Source of the DNA: Legionellaceae bacterium
GTDB taxonomy: Bacteria; Pseudomonadota; Gammaproteobacteria; Legionellales; Legionellaceae
Direction: 5' to 3'
DNA: 64,000 bases
NCBI GenBank assembly: GCA_020831865.1
Contig: JAFIFT010000018.1
Coordinates: 62,001 to 126,000, forward strand
The translations under genes and the position numbers were made by a program. The notes beneath the pieces are model-generated. The model had not been told where the DNA came from, did not search any database, and worked only from the letters and a program-made list of their open reading frames with translations. The first letter of the stretch is position 1, and the number at the start of each line of letters is the position of its first letter. Shown here in pieces: positions 52,041 through 60,075 of this stretch.

Positions 52041-54956
52041 TTATGTCAATTGTTTCGGTAATTGAAATTGTCCGAGAATTCCGGGGATAAATGGATTGAT
52101 GGGATTAGCGGTATGCAGGCTATAGCGCCCGGAATTACCGTTGATTTCGAATAAAATCTGTAAGGAGGATGGGTCATTTTCATCGACCATGACATTGACT
52201 TTGTCGAGCAGGTGGAACAGGGCCCAGGGACCTTGTTCTGTCAGCCGCCATTTTTTACCGTCAAGAGACTGTAGTTCAAGGCTGGCTTGCTGAGCCGGCC
52301 AGGTAAAATCAGTACGCAGACTGTCCTGATAGGGGCCGTCATGGATGGCTTTGTCGCCAATTTGCAAATCACAGGTTTTGAGCATGGGATCGAGGGCGAT
52401 TTTCTCAATCGTGAAATGAAGTTGCTCCTGTTCATCTGAGGGAGGAAAAAACATGGTCTGCAAGACGTTGGCGACCATGAGCTGTGTAATTGCCTCCGAC
52501 TGCAATGATAAACGATAGCCATTGACTTCTTTGGCTTTCCACTGCGCACTTTTGGTGTCTAAAAAGGGGAGCAGGTAGCGTTGGCTAAATTGTTGTAATT
52601 TGCCATTGGGTTTAAAAAAATCATAAAAGTCGGTCAGGGTGATTTCGCTGCGGGCACTATTGTTAAAAGGATATTTGTGTGCAATTTTATCCTGGTAGAA
52701 GGGCAGAATTTTCTCTTGCCACTGGGCTTCAATGAACTGTTTACTGTCCTGAATGAGCAGAAACCACAGCATATCGGCCAGCTGAGTATTCCATTCCTTC
52801 AAGGGCGAAGGGTATTCCTTGCTGTTATGGTAGAGCAGGCTGAGGGGGTCACTGTGCTGCGTATTGCTAAAGCGTTGTTGTGTTAACTCCAGTATACTCT
52901 CCGGTTGATCCTGCAACAGAGCCAGTTGTTGGCTAAAGGTTTCCAGATCGGCCTGCTGGAGCTGCAAGGAGTGCAAGCTGGCTTCACCCAGCCAGCTTAA
53001 GGGAGTAAACGAACGAGCGATATGATGGTTGAACAGACCACTGGCATCCTGACTCACAGGGCGGGTATGTTGTTGGGCCAGCTGGATGAGCCGGATAAAG
53101 CTGTTGTTTTCCCGCAGGCTGCGCAGCAACGTCTCTACTTGCCGGTAGTTCTCCGCAGACTCGATTCGGCTGTGGCTTAAAAAATGTTTCCACCATTGTT
53201 GATATTCATAAGCGTAGGTTTCCAGAATCAGGCGTTGTACATGCTCGGGAGGCTGGCGTTGGCTGACCCAGCTTTCTTGCTGGATTTTGGCGACAATGCT
53301 GTCTATTTGTTCGACAACGCTGGCAAAACCTTCCCGGGTATAGATGAAGGGGAGCTTGGTTTGGGCCAATTGGAAACCGGGCAGACTGAGTGGGCTGCTG
53401 TTTGTGGGAAAATGCTGCCGCGCCATGCTGTAATAAAAATAAGCATCAGGCAGGGCATTTAAGGCATTACGGGCATCCTGAATGATGTTGTCATTGAGCC
53501 GAGCCACTGGTAGTGGGTAGCGCAGACTTTGCGCTAAAACCTGCAAACGGGGATCGGCCTTGTTTGGGCTGAACCACTGTTGCTGATACCAATGGGTGAG
53601 CTGTTCCTGATCAAAACGGGTCGGATCACCGAGCATAATATAGGTTTTCAGGGCAGCGTGGCGGGTAGCGGGCGAGTTGGCATGGATAATCTGATGTTCG
53701 GCTTCCTGCAGCAATTCCGGCAGAAAAACCTGGCGCAGTTTTTCTTTGGTATGGCGATGCAGATTTTGTTGGTACTCCAGGAGGGCCAGCGGGGTAAAGG
53801 CTGTGCCTGAAATATTCTGCAGGCTTTCATCGGCCTGACTCAAATGGTACAGTCCACTCAGGGGTTGCTGTCCGCTTTCTGACAGAGACTCATACTGCAG
53901 CAACTCTCGGCTGACGGCATCCAATTGCTGGCTATTGTGCCAGTATTCTTTGGTACTAATGCCAACGGTGACCAGAGCAATAAGGATGGAGGCCAATCCC
54001 AGATTGCGGAGTACTTTGCGGTTAGCGGGCAGGCTCATGGGGTTACACTGCAGGAGGTCTTGCACGCAGGCATCAATAAAATAATTTTGATTATTGGACA
54101 CTTGCAGGCTACGACTGGGCAGGCAGAGGGCATATTCATGTTGTATTTTGCGATGGATCGGATCAATGACGCTGCCGCCTTGTCGCGCACTGGTAAAATA
54201 GATGGCGCGTAAGGGTCTTGGCGGTGTTTGCAGCAGTTGTACCAGACGCATTAAAGGCGTGCCCAGCACTTGCAATTGCAGGGGAAATTCGCGAATCAAG
54301 GTTCGTTTAATGGTGGAGCGCACGGGATGTAACTTGTCCAATACCTGCTGGTCCAGTTGTTGCAGCAGTTTGCGAAACGCCTGTGTCATAGTGCTGTTCC
54401 GGCTGGAGCCTGCAACACCCGCTGCACTATAACATCCCAGGACCCCCTGAAAATCGGGACGAAAATCCTGGTGAAAAAATTCGCAAAACCCTGCCAGTGC
54501 ATCCGCATGGGTCAGGATGACATGGCTGGGGACGGGACGGGGTAGGCTGCTCTGTACCCATCGCCAGAGTTGCTGATGGGTTTTCATGCGGGCTTCAAAA
54601 TCCTGTGCCTGCTCTATCATCAACTCCTGGAGGTTCACCGCCATCGCCACCGCGCTAATACCCAGGGGAGGGTAACAGGCATCAATTTGGCGCAGGCTGT
54701 TGGATAACAGTTCATTGTTTTGAATCAGCCATTCTTCCGGTAAATGTAAGACGACGCCCAGATGATGATAATAAAGACGAGCATGCTCAAGTGCTTCAAC
54801 CGGGTAAGGGGTCAGTCCGCTTTGGGCTATCAAGCTGGCCAATCCTTGTTGTTGCTTGCCAAAAAGCAGGAGGAATGATTGTTTATCAATCCGGTTTTCT
54901 TGTTCGCGAAAGAGCGTCTTGAGGGCTATGAGCAGGGGTTTTAGGGAGGAGCTCAT
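52041..54956 (-). CDS. icmF: IcmF (TssM-family) secretion-associated inner-membrane protein
   Basis: The 971-residue protein starts at ATG 54956, overlapping the icmH stop as ATGA; the length is close to Legionella IcmF (about 973). It has a cytoplasmic N-terminal domain (about 1-315) with LQELMIEQAQDFEARMKTHQ and TALA-type effector-like helices, a single clear membrane span (LASILIALVTVGIS, about 320-335), a long helical periplasmic region, and a C-terminal beta domain (about 800-971) ending HTANPINPFIPGILGQF. Where TssM proteins carry Walker A, the sequence reads LFGKQQQGLASLI, without GKT/S. Together with DotU, IcmF stabilises the Dot/Icm type IVB complex. A type VI role is possible but no tss genes are present here. 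Confidence 0.85.
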   Translation of the reverse strand: MSSSLKPLLIALKTLFREQENRIDKQSFLLLFGKQQQGLASLIAQSGLTPYPVEALEHARLYYHHLGVVLHLPEEWLIQNNELLSNSLRQIDACYPPLGISAVAMAVNLQELMIEQAQDFEARMKTHQQLWRWVQSSLPRPVPSHVILTHADALAGFCEFFHQDFRPDFQGVLGCYSAAGVAGSSRNSTMTQAFRKLLQQLDQQVLDKLHPVRSTIKRTLIREFPLQLQVLGTPLMRLVQLLQTPPRPLRAIYFTSARQGGSVIDPIHRKIQHEYALCLPSRSLQVSNNQNYFIDACVQDLLQCNPMSLPANRKVLRNLGLASILIALVTVGISTKEYWHNSQQLDAVSRELLQYESLSESGQQPLSGLYHLSQADESLQNISGTAFTPLALLEYQQNLHRHTKEKLRQVFLPELLQEAEHQIIHANSPATRHAALKTYIMLGDPTRFDQEQLTHWYQQQWFSPNKADPRLQVLAQSLRYPLPVARLNDNIIQDARNALNALPDAYFYYSMARQHFPTNSSPLSLPGFQLAQTKLPFIYTREGFASVVEQIDSIVAKIQQESWVSQRQPPEHVQRLILETYAYEYQQWWKHFLSHSRIESAENYRQVETLLRSLRENNSFIRLIQLAQQHTRPVSQDASGLFNHHIARSFTPLSWLGEASLHSLQLQQADLETFSQQLALLQDQPESILELTQQRFSNTQHSDPLSLLYHNSKEYPSPLKEWNTQLADMLWFLLIQDSKQFIEAQWQEKILPFYQDKIAHKYPFNNSARSEITLTDFYDFFKPNGKLQQFSQRYLLPFLDTKSAQWKAKEVNGYRLSLQSEAITQLMVANVLQTMFFPPSDEQEQLHFTIEKIALDPMLKTCDLQIGDKAIHDGPYQDSLRTDFTWPAQQASLELQSLDGKKWRLTEQGPWALFHLLDKVNVMVDENDPSSLQILFEINGNSGRYSLHTANPINPFIPGILGQFQLPKQLT

Positions 54957-55744
54957 GGCAGATACACTCCCTGGCTTGCGGGAGGATGAAATGGCATTCG
55001 TTGCACCTTTTGCTTGATAGCATAATAGTAACTGAGGCCAATCAGCGTGGCCGTCAGGAAGAAGAGAGCCCCCCATAGATGTTTGGGCTGCCAGAGCAGC
55101 GATTTTCGAGGAGTAGGGGCAGTCGGGGGCGGAGCATTGCTCAGCGGCCGATGGGTGCGATGTTGCCGGATGGTATGATAGAGTGAATCGAGCAACTCAT
55201 CTAATTGTTGCCGCCCATTGGGTTGATTGTGGTAGGGGCCTTCCATGCCGCTCAGCAGGCAAAAATAGGCAAATTCCAGCACATCAAGATAGACATGGGG
55301 CTGGGTTTTAATCGTGTTGAGTACGTCAAAAAATAGCTGTTGCGGGCTTTTTTCCGGATCGGCGGTTTGGCTGAACGACTGAAAAGGGGTGACTTCGTTG
55401 CGCGTACGCAGATAATTTTTACCCGCCGACTCATCGATAGTAGCCCGTATCATAAAACGGGCCAGCTGGATACTTTCAACGCTGCTTTCTTGCTCTCTCA
55501 GTCGGCTGTCAAAGGCTTGCAGCTCATGGGTGAGATTTTGTCGTAAGGATTCGGGAGCGGGAAGGAGTGCGCTGGTCGACAGGCGATCCAGCAGAGAAAA
55601 CAGGGGACTGGCTGCGGTGATCAGGGGATTGTTGCCAAAACTGGACACAAAGAGACGGGAGCGATAATAACTGGCCTCGGGCAGCGAGGCTTCCGTCTGT
55701 GACAGGCTCTGCACCATTAAGGGAGTGAGGGTTTCCGCATGCAT
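54953..55744 (-). CDS. icmH: IcmH/DotU (TssL-family) membrane protein
   Basis: The 263-residue protein matches DotU/IcmH in size and layout. An N-terminal helical domain (about 25-190) has ELQAFDSRLREQESSVESIQ, LARFMIRATIDESAG, and LLSGMEGPYHNQPNGRQQLD. A proline-rich linker follows (about 200-220), then a single C-terminal membrane helix (LWGALFFLTATLIGLSYYYA). There is no OmpA-like extension, unlike many type VI TssL proteins. It pairs with IcmF, is translationally coupled to it, and follows yheS by 77 bases on the same strand, so yheS-icmH-icmF may share a transcript. Confidence 0.88.
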   Translation of the reverse strand: MHAETLTPLMVQSLSQTEASLPEASYYRSRLFVSSFGNNPLITAASPLFSLLDRLSTSALLPAPESLRQNLTHELQAFDSRLREQESSVESIQLARFMIRATIDESAGKNYLRTRNEVTPFQSFSQTADPEKSPQQLFFDVLNTIKTQPHVYLDVLEFAYFCLLSGMEGPYHNQPNGRQQLDELLDSLYHTIRQHRTHRPLSNAPPPTAPTPRKSLLWQPKHLWGALFFLTATLIGLSYYYAIKQKVQRMPFHPPASQGVYLP

Positions 55745-55821
55745 GCATTACTCCGACCATTATTGAAAAATAATCTTACGCGATCTTGCCAAAACTGTCG
55801 AGGGGAGCCAGCGCCCGACGC

Positions 55822-57690
55822 TTATCTGCGGCTGCTCTCGGTAGCCTCCCACTGCGCCATGGCATCCAGCCACTGGGTTTCTGCATCCTGTAATTGCTGA
55901 AAATGTTGTTTTTCTGCCGCCTGCAGCCTTTTGAGTGTGGCAGCTTGACTTGCTTCGTAGAGTTGGGGATCGGCTAATGCACTCTGCGCTTGCTGATGAA
56001 GGGCTTGTCGCTTTTCTATCTCCAGTTCCAGTTTTTTTACCCGGTTTTGCAGTATTTTCCGGGTCTTGAAATCCGGTTTGCTGGTCTTGGTATTGGTAGC
56101 AGGAGGGGCTGAGGCCGATTCCAGACTGTGCAGCCATTGATAATAGTCATCGAGCGAGCCTTTGAAGGGTTCGACCCGTTGCCGATAGACCAGATAGAAT
56201 TCATCTACGGTACTGTTGAGCAAATGCCGGTCATGAGAAATTAAAATCAGGGCGCCGCTGAATTCTTGTAAGGCCAGCTCAATCGCAGAGCGCATAGCCA
56301 GATCCAGATGGTTGGTGGGCTCATCAAGTAATAGGATATTGGGAGTCTGCCAGACTAATTTAGCCAGGGCCAAACGTGCCTTTTCTCCCCCGGAAAAGTG
56401 AGTGCAGGGCGACTCGGCCATGGTTCCGCGAAAGTCAAAACCGCCGAGAAAATCGCGTATCTCTTGCTCGCGTGCGCTTGGTGACAGGGCGCGTATTGTG
56501 GCAATAGGACTGAGTGTCCGATCCAGGGCTTCCAGTTGGTGTTGCGCATAATAACCAATGTTAAGATGCTGGTGTCGCTCGATGGTACCTTGCAAGGGGG
56601 GGAGTTCACCGATCAGGGTTTTAATCAACGTCGATTTTCCCATGCCATTGGGCCCCAACAGCCCCAGACGATCACCGGGCTTGAGGATCAGATTGACCTT
56701 CTGCAATATGGGGTGGTTGAGCGTATAGCCTGCCTGCAACTCATCGCAGCGAAGCAGCGGATTGCCGGTTTTGGCACAAGTTAAAAAGGAAAAGGAAAAA
56801 GGGGAGTCAAATTGCGCTTGCGCTACTTTTTCCATTTTTTCAATGCTGTTGAGGCGACTTTGCGCCTGTTTGGCTTTGGAAGCTTTGGCCCGAAAACGAT
56901 GCACAAAGGACATCAGGTGGGCTATTTTTTGTTGTTGTTTTTCATAACTGGCCTGTTGCAGCGCGAGTTGCTCGGCACGGATTTGTTCAAACTGGCTGTA
57001 ATGACCGGTGTAGAGCGTTAATTGTTGATGGTGCAGATGCAAAATATGGCTGACCACGGCATCGAGAAAATCGCGATCGTGTGAGATCAATACAATAGTA
57101 GCCGGACTTTGTTGCAGATATTTTTCTAACCAGAGAATTGCTTCCAGATCAAGATGGTTGGTCGGCTCATCGAGCAGCATGAGATCAGCCGGTTGCATCA
57201 GGCAACGGGCAAGCGATAAACGCATGCGCCAGCCACCGGAAAAACTATTGACGCTTTGTTGGGCTGCCGCAGTGGAAAAACCAAGGCCAGCCATAATAGT
57301 GGCCGCCTTGGCGGGTTTGGCATAGCCGCCGCTTTGGCTCAGTGCATCGTGGCAGGCGACAATCGCATCATGATCATGGGCTCGCTCCGCCTGCGCCAGT
57401 CTGACCATCAGATTCTGGTAGGCGACATCACCACTGAGGACAAAATCGAGCGCCTTATCTTCACTGTCTGGCAATTGTTGGGACAGGTGGGTGATGCGCA
57501 GATCAGGATGGCATTGCAACTCGCCCTGTTCCAATTGCAAATGTCCGGTAAGCAGGGAAAAAAGGCTCGATTTACCACAGCCATTATGGCCGACCAGACC
57601 TATTTTTTGTTTTTCATAAAGACAGACTGAGGCATGGTGAAAAAGGACTTTATGGCCGCGTTGCAATGTGGCTTGATTGATGAGCAGCAT
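55822..57690 (-). CDS. yheS: ABC-F family ATPase YheS
   Basis: This soluble ABC-F protein (622 aa) has two ATPase domains joined by a charged linker. The first has Walker A GHNGCGKSS and signature FSGGWRMRL; the second has Walker A GPNGMGKST and signature FSGGEKARL; both have LLLDEPTNHLDL. A C-terminal coiled coil (about 540-622) is typical of YheS/Uup. ABC-F proteins act at the ribosome, relieving stalled translation. It has no membrane domain. ATG 57690 is chosen because the family N-terminus LLINQATLQRGHKVLF begins there and the queA promoter occupies the DNA further upstream. Confidence 0.94.
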   Translation of the reverse strand: MLLINQATLQRGHKVLFHHASVCLYEKQKIGLVGHNGCGKSSLFSLLTGHLQLEQGELQCHPDLRITHLSQQLPDSEDKALDFVLSGDVAYQNLMVRLAQAERAHDHDAIVACHDALSQSGGYAKPAKAATIMAGLGFSTAAAQQSVNSFSGGWRMRLSLARCLMQPADLMLLDEPTNHLDLEAILWLEKYLQQSPATIVLISHDRDFLDAVVSHILHLHHQQLTLYTGHYSQFEQIRAEQLALQQASYEKQQQKIAHLMSFVHRFRAKASKAKQAQSRLNSIEKMEKVAQAQFDSPFSFSFLTCAKTGNPLLRCDELQAGYTLNHPILQKVNLILKPGDRLGLLGPNGMGKSTLIKTLIGELPPLQGTIERHQHLNIGYYAQHQLEALDRTLSPIATIRALSPSAREQEIRDFLGGFDFRGTMAESPCTHFSGGEKARLALAKLVWQTPNILLLDEPTNHLDLAMRSAIELALQEFSGALILISHDRHLLNSTVDEFYLVYRQRVEPFKGSLDDYYQWLHSLESASAPPATNTKTSKPDFKTRKILQNRVKKLELEIEKRQALHQQAQSALADPQLYEASQAATLKRLQAAEKQHFQQLQDAETQWLDAMAQWEATESSRR

Positions 57691-57746
57691 GGAAAAATTT
57701 TCTGATGACAAAGTCGTGATGCTAGCATATTCGCGACGATTTGTCA

Positions 57747-57775
57747 TTGCGTCCACCCGAGGATAGGCTTATAAT
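57747..57775 (+). promoter_or_regulatory. Candidate sigma-70 promoter for queA
   Basis: A perfect -10 TATAAT (57770-57775) lies 17 bases after a weak -35 TTGCGT (57747-57752) and about 27 bases before the queA ATG. No clear Shine-Dalgarno precedes the ATG, so the message would have a very short leader. Confidence 0.5.
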
Positions 57776-57802
57776 CCATTCATTTTATATTCTTTCTGTT
57801 AA

Positions 57803-58825
57803 ATGAATACTCAAGATTTTGATTTTGCCCTCCCCGAATCCCTGATTGCCCAGTATCCACTTGCCAGACGCCGTGACTCGCGTTTATTGGTTGCTGACGC
57901 TCAAGCCGAGCATTTTGTGCATCAGCAGTTTCATCAGCTGGTGACACACTTGCGGGCAGGTGATGTCCTGGTGATGAACAACTCCAAAGTCATTCCGGCT
58001 CGTTTATATGGGCGCAAGGAAAGTGGCGGGCAGGTTGAAATTCTGGTGGAGCGGATCGTGGATAGTGAAACCTGCTGGGCGCATATCAAGGCCAGTAAGG
58101 CACCACGTCCCGGTGCTGTTATCCATTTGGAGGAGGGACATGCCTTGGAAGTGCAGGGAAGGGACGATGCCTTGTTCTTATGCCGCTCCAAAGATGAGCT
58201 AATGTCCATGTTGGAGGCCATTGGCCACATTCCTCTGCCGCCTTATATCCAACGGCCGGATGACGACAGGGATAGCGAGCGTTATCAGACGGTCTATGCC
58301 AAAACGAAGGGTTCGGTCGCCGCTCCAACCGCCGGTCTGCATTTTGACGAAGACTTATTAGCCCAGTTAACGCAGATGGGAGTGACGATAGTGTATACCA
58401 CCTTGCATGTGGGGGCGGGGACGTTCCAGCCTGTGCGGGTGCAAAATATCGCCGATCACAAAATGCACAAGGAGTTTTACGTGCTGGAAGAAAGCAGCTG
58501 CCAGGCCATTCTCGCGGCCAAAGCGGAACAACGTCGGGTGATTGCGGTAGGTACCACCGCAATGCGCAGCATTGAAAGTGCGGCACGTGGGGGTAGCCTG
58601 CGGGCAGGGCAAGGCGATACCGATATTTTCATCACGCCGGGCTACGCTTTCCAAATGATCGATGGTTTAATTACGAATTTTCATTTACCACAATCTACGT
58701 TGCTCATGCTGGTAGCCGCCTTTATTGGTTATGACACCACGATGCGTCTCTATCAGGAAGCCATTGCCCAAGGCTATCGTTTTTTTAGTTATGGTGATGC
58801 CTGTCTGTTATGGAGAGCCAAATGA
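57803..58825 (+). CDS. queA: S-adenosylmethionine:tRNA ribosyltransferase-isomerase QueA
   Basis: It makes epoxyqueuosine in tRNA from preQ1-tRNA and SAM. The 340-residue sequence has the QueA hallmarks DFALPESLIAQYPLARRRDS, MNNSKVIPARLYGRKESGGQ, IPLPPYIQRPDDDRDSERYQ, GSVAAPTAGLHFDEDL and the C-terminal LITNFHLPQSTLLMLVAAF. The length is standard. QueA needs preQ1 to be put into tRNA first by Tgt; the tgt-like gene directly downstream, coupled by an ATGA overlap, looks catalytically dead, so a separate functional Tgt must exist elsewhere or the pathway is altered. Confidence 0.97.
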   Translation: MNTQDFDFALPESLIAQYPLARRRDSRLLVADAQAEHFVHQQFHQLVTHLRAGDVLVMNNSKVIPARLYGRKESGGQVEILVERIVDSETCWAHIKASKAPRPGAVIHLEEGHALEVQGRDDALFLCRSKDELMSMLEAIGHIPLPPYIQRPDDDRDSERYQTVYAKTKGSVAAPTAGLHFDEDLLAQLTQMGVTIVYTTLHVGAGTFQPVRVQNIADHKMHKEFYVLEESSCQAILAAKAEQRRVIAVGTTAMRSIESAARGGSLRAGQGDTDIFITPGYAFQMIDGLITNFHLPQSTLLMLVAAFIGYDTTMRLYQEAIAQGYRFFSYGDACLLWRAK

Positions 58826-59577
58826 TGCACGCTGCGCTTCGTTTTCCGCCCGGATCGTATGTGCGGGTCAATACCGTTGCCGGTTTGAGTCTCACGGAGG
58901 CGGATTATCAACGCGCTGGCGTGCAGGGACTGGTGTATTCCTTGACACGCATGTTAATGCGCCCTGGCCTGACGCACTGGGCTGCCTGGCGCTCGGCGGC
59001 CGCATGGCAGGGGCCGGTGTTTCTCGATGCCTCTGATCTGGTGATCGGCGCTGATCAGACAATCCGTTTGCGCAGTGATTATGATGGGAGTCTCATACAG
59101 CATACCGTAGCGGCGCTGTGTTCTGCTATCGCCCCGTTGCAATTGGATGCTCTAATCTGGCCCTCAGCGGAAAATTTGCCACTTTTGCGTCAGAGTCTTA
59201 GTGCGGAACTGGCCATTTTTTATCCGACAGCGAGCGGTTCTTATATCTGTTCGGCCCAGGGGGCGGGTGACTCTCCCCCGCTCGTTCTGCTTTCCGAGCG
59301 CGAGGCATTACGGACATACCCGCCCGGTAGCCTCATGGTGAGTGATACAGCGGTGGCTGATGCGGTGGCGGGCATTCTGTACGATGTGAAAAGCACTTAT
59401 GCCATTTGCGACAGCGCATGGCAATGTGATCAGCAGCCCTTGGCGCCGGGTTGTTCCTGTCCGGCCTGTGCCGGGGGGAGGACGCGCTCGTATTTTCATC
59501 ATTTATTTGCACAGACGCCTCTGTTATGTCACCGCTGGTTAGCTATGCATAATCTCAGAATGGCATTGCGAGGCTAA
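58822..59577 (+). CDS. Degenerate tRNA-guanine transglycosylase-like protein at the tgt position
   Basis: This 251-residue protein sits exactly where tgt is found (queA-tgt-yajC-secDF) but is about 120 residues shorter. The C-terminus keeps a Tgt zinc site: Cys211-x-Cys213-x2-Cys216 and His243 in MHNLR, with RSYFHHL between them. An N-terminal stretch (AGVQGLVYSLTRMLMRPGL, QGPVFLDASDL) can be aligned with the Tgt region GAQIILGNTFHL...GPILTDSGGF, but SGG is lost. The nucleophile motif FDCVxPTRxAR is not present. It is therefore unlikely to exchange bases. It might be a binding partner, as with the inactive subunit of eukaryotic TGT, or a decaying gene. The frame is intact. Confidence 0.7.
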   Translation: MMHAALRFPPGSYVRVNTVAGLSLTEADYQRAGVQGLVYSLTRMLMRPGLTHWAAWRSAAAWQGPVFLDASDLVIGADQTIRLRSDYDGSLIQHTVAALCSAIAPLQLDALIWPSAENLPLLRQSLSAELAIFYPTASGSYICSAQGAGDSPPLVLLSEREALRTYPPGSLMVSDTAVADAVAGILYDVKSTYAICDSAWQCDQQPLAPGCSCPACAGGRTRSYFHHLFAQTPLLCHRWLAMHNLRMALRG

Positions 59578-59715
59578 AGCACTTGCGCATGTTTACCTTT
59601 GACACAATTGACGTTATGATGTCACGCTACTGAGCGATGAGCCAAAAAATCCCTTTTTTCGCCCAATCTGCTCGCTTGTTTAATGATGTGTTAGCTTTCT
59701 GAGGAGTTATCTAAA

Positions 59716-60051
59716 ATGAGTTTTTTCATTTCTGATGCGATGGCTGCTGCGAATACTGCCCAGGCTTCCGCTGGTGAGGGCATGTATCCTATGTTCATGA
59801 TCGCGGTCATTTTTGTATTGTTTTACTTTATGTTGATTCGTCCACAGAACAAGCGACAGAAAGAACATCAAAAAATGGTTTCCGAATTAAAAAAAGGCGA
59901 CGAGGTTATTACTTCCGGGGGTATTCTGGCTAAAGTGACTGATCTAAGCGAACAATACTTAAAAGTCAGCTTGGCAGATGGGGTGGAAGTGCGTTTACAG
60001 CGAACCGCGGTGAGCAGCGTCCTGCCAAGAGGCACGATGAAGTCCCTTTAA
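59716..60051 (+). CDS. yajC: Sec translocon accessory protein YajC
   Basis: YajC (111 aa) joins SecD and SecF in the inner-membrane holotranslocon. It has one N-terminal membrane helix (MFMIAVIFVLFYFMLIRPQN) followed by the family motif KRQKEHQKMVSELKKGDEVI and TSGGILAKV. GAGGAG precedes the ATG by nine bases. It is followed 24 bases later by secD. The 138 bases upstream hold no gene. Confidence 0.96.
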   Translation: MSFFISDAMAAANTAQASAGEGMYPMFMIAVIFVLFYFMLIRPQNKRQKEHQKMVSELKKGDEVITSGGILAKVTDLSEQYLKVSLADGVEVRLQRTAVSSVLPRGTMKSL

Positions 60052-60075
60052 ATCACAGTCATAGAGACAAGGATT

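Noticed and set aside
54957-55076. N-terminal extension of IcmF by 40 residues
   Set aside because: It overlaps the icmH C-terminal coding region out of frame; the ATGA start at 54956 gives the expected IcmF length.
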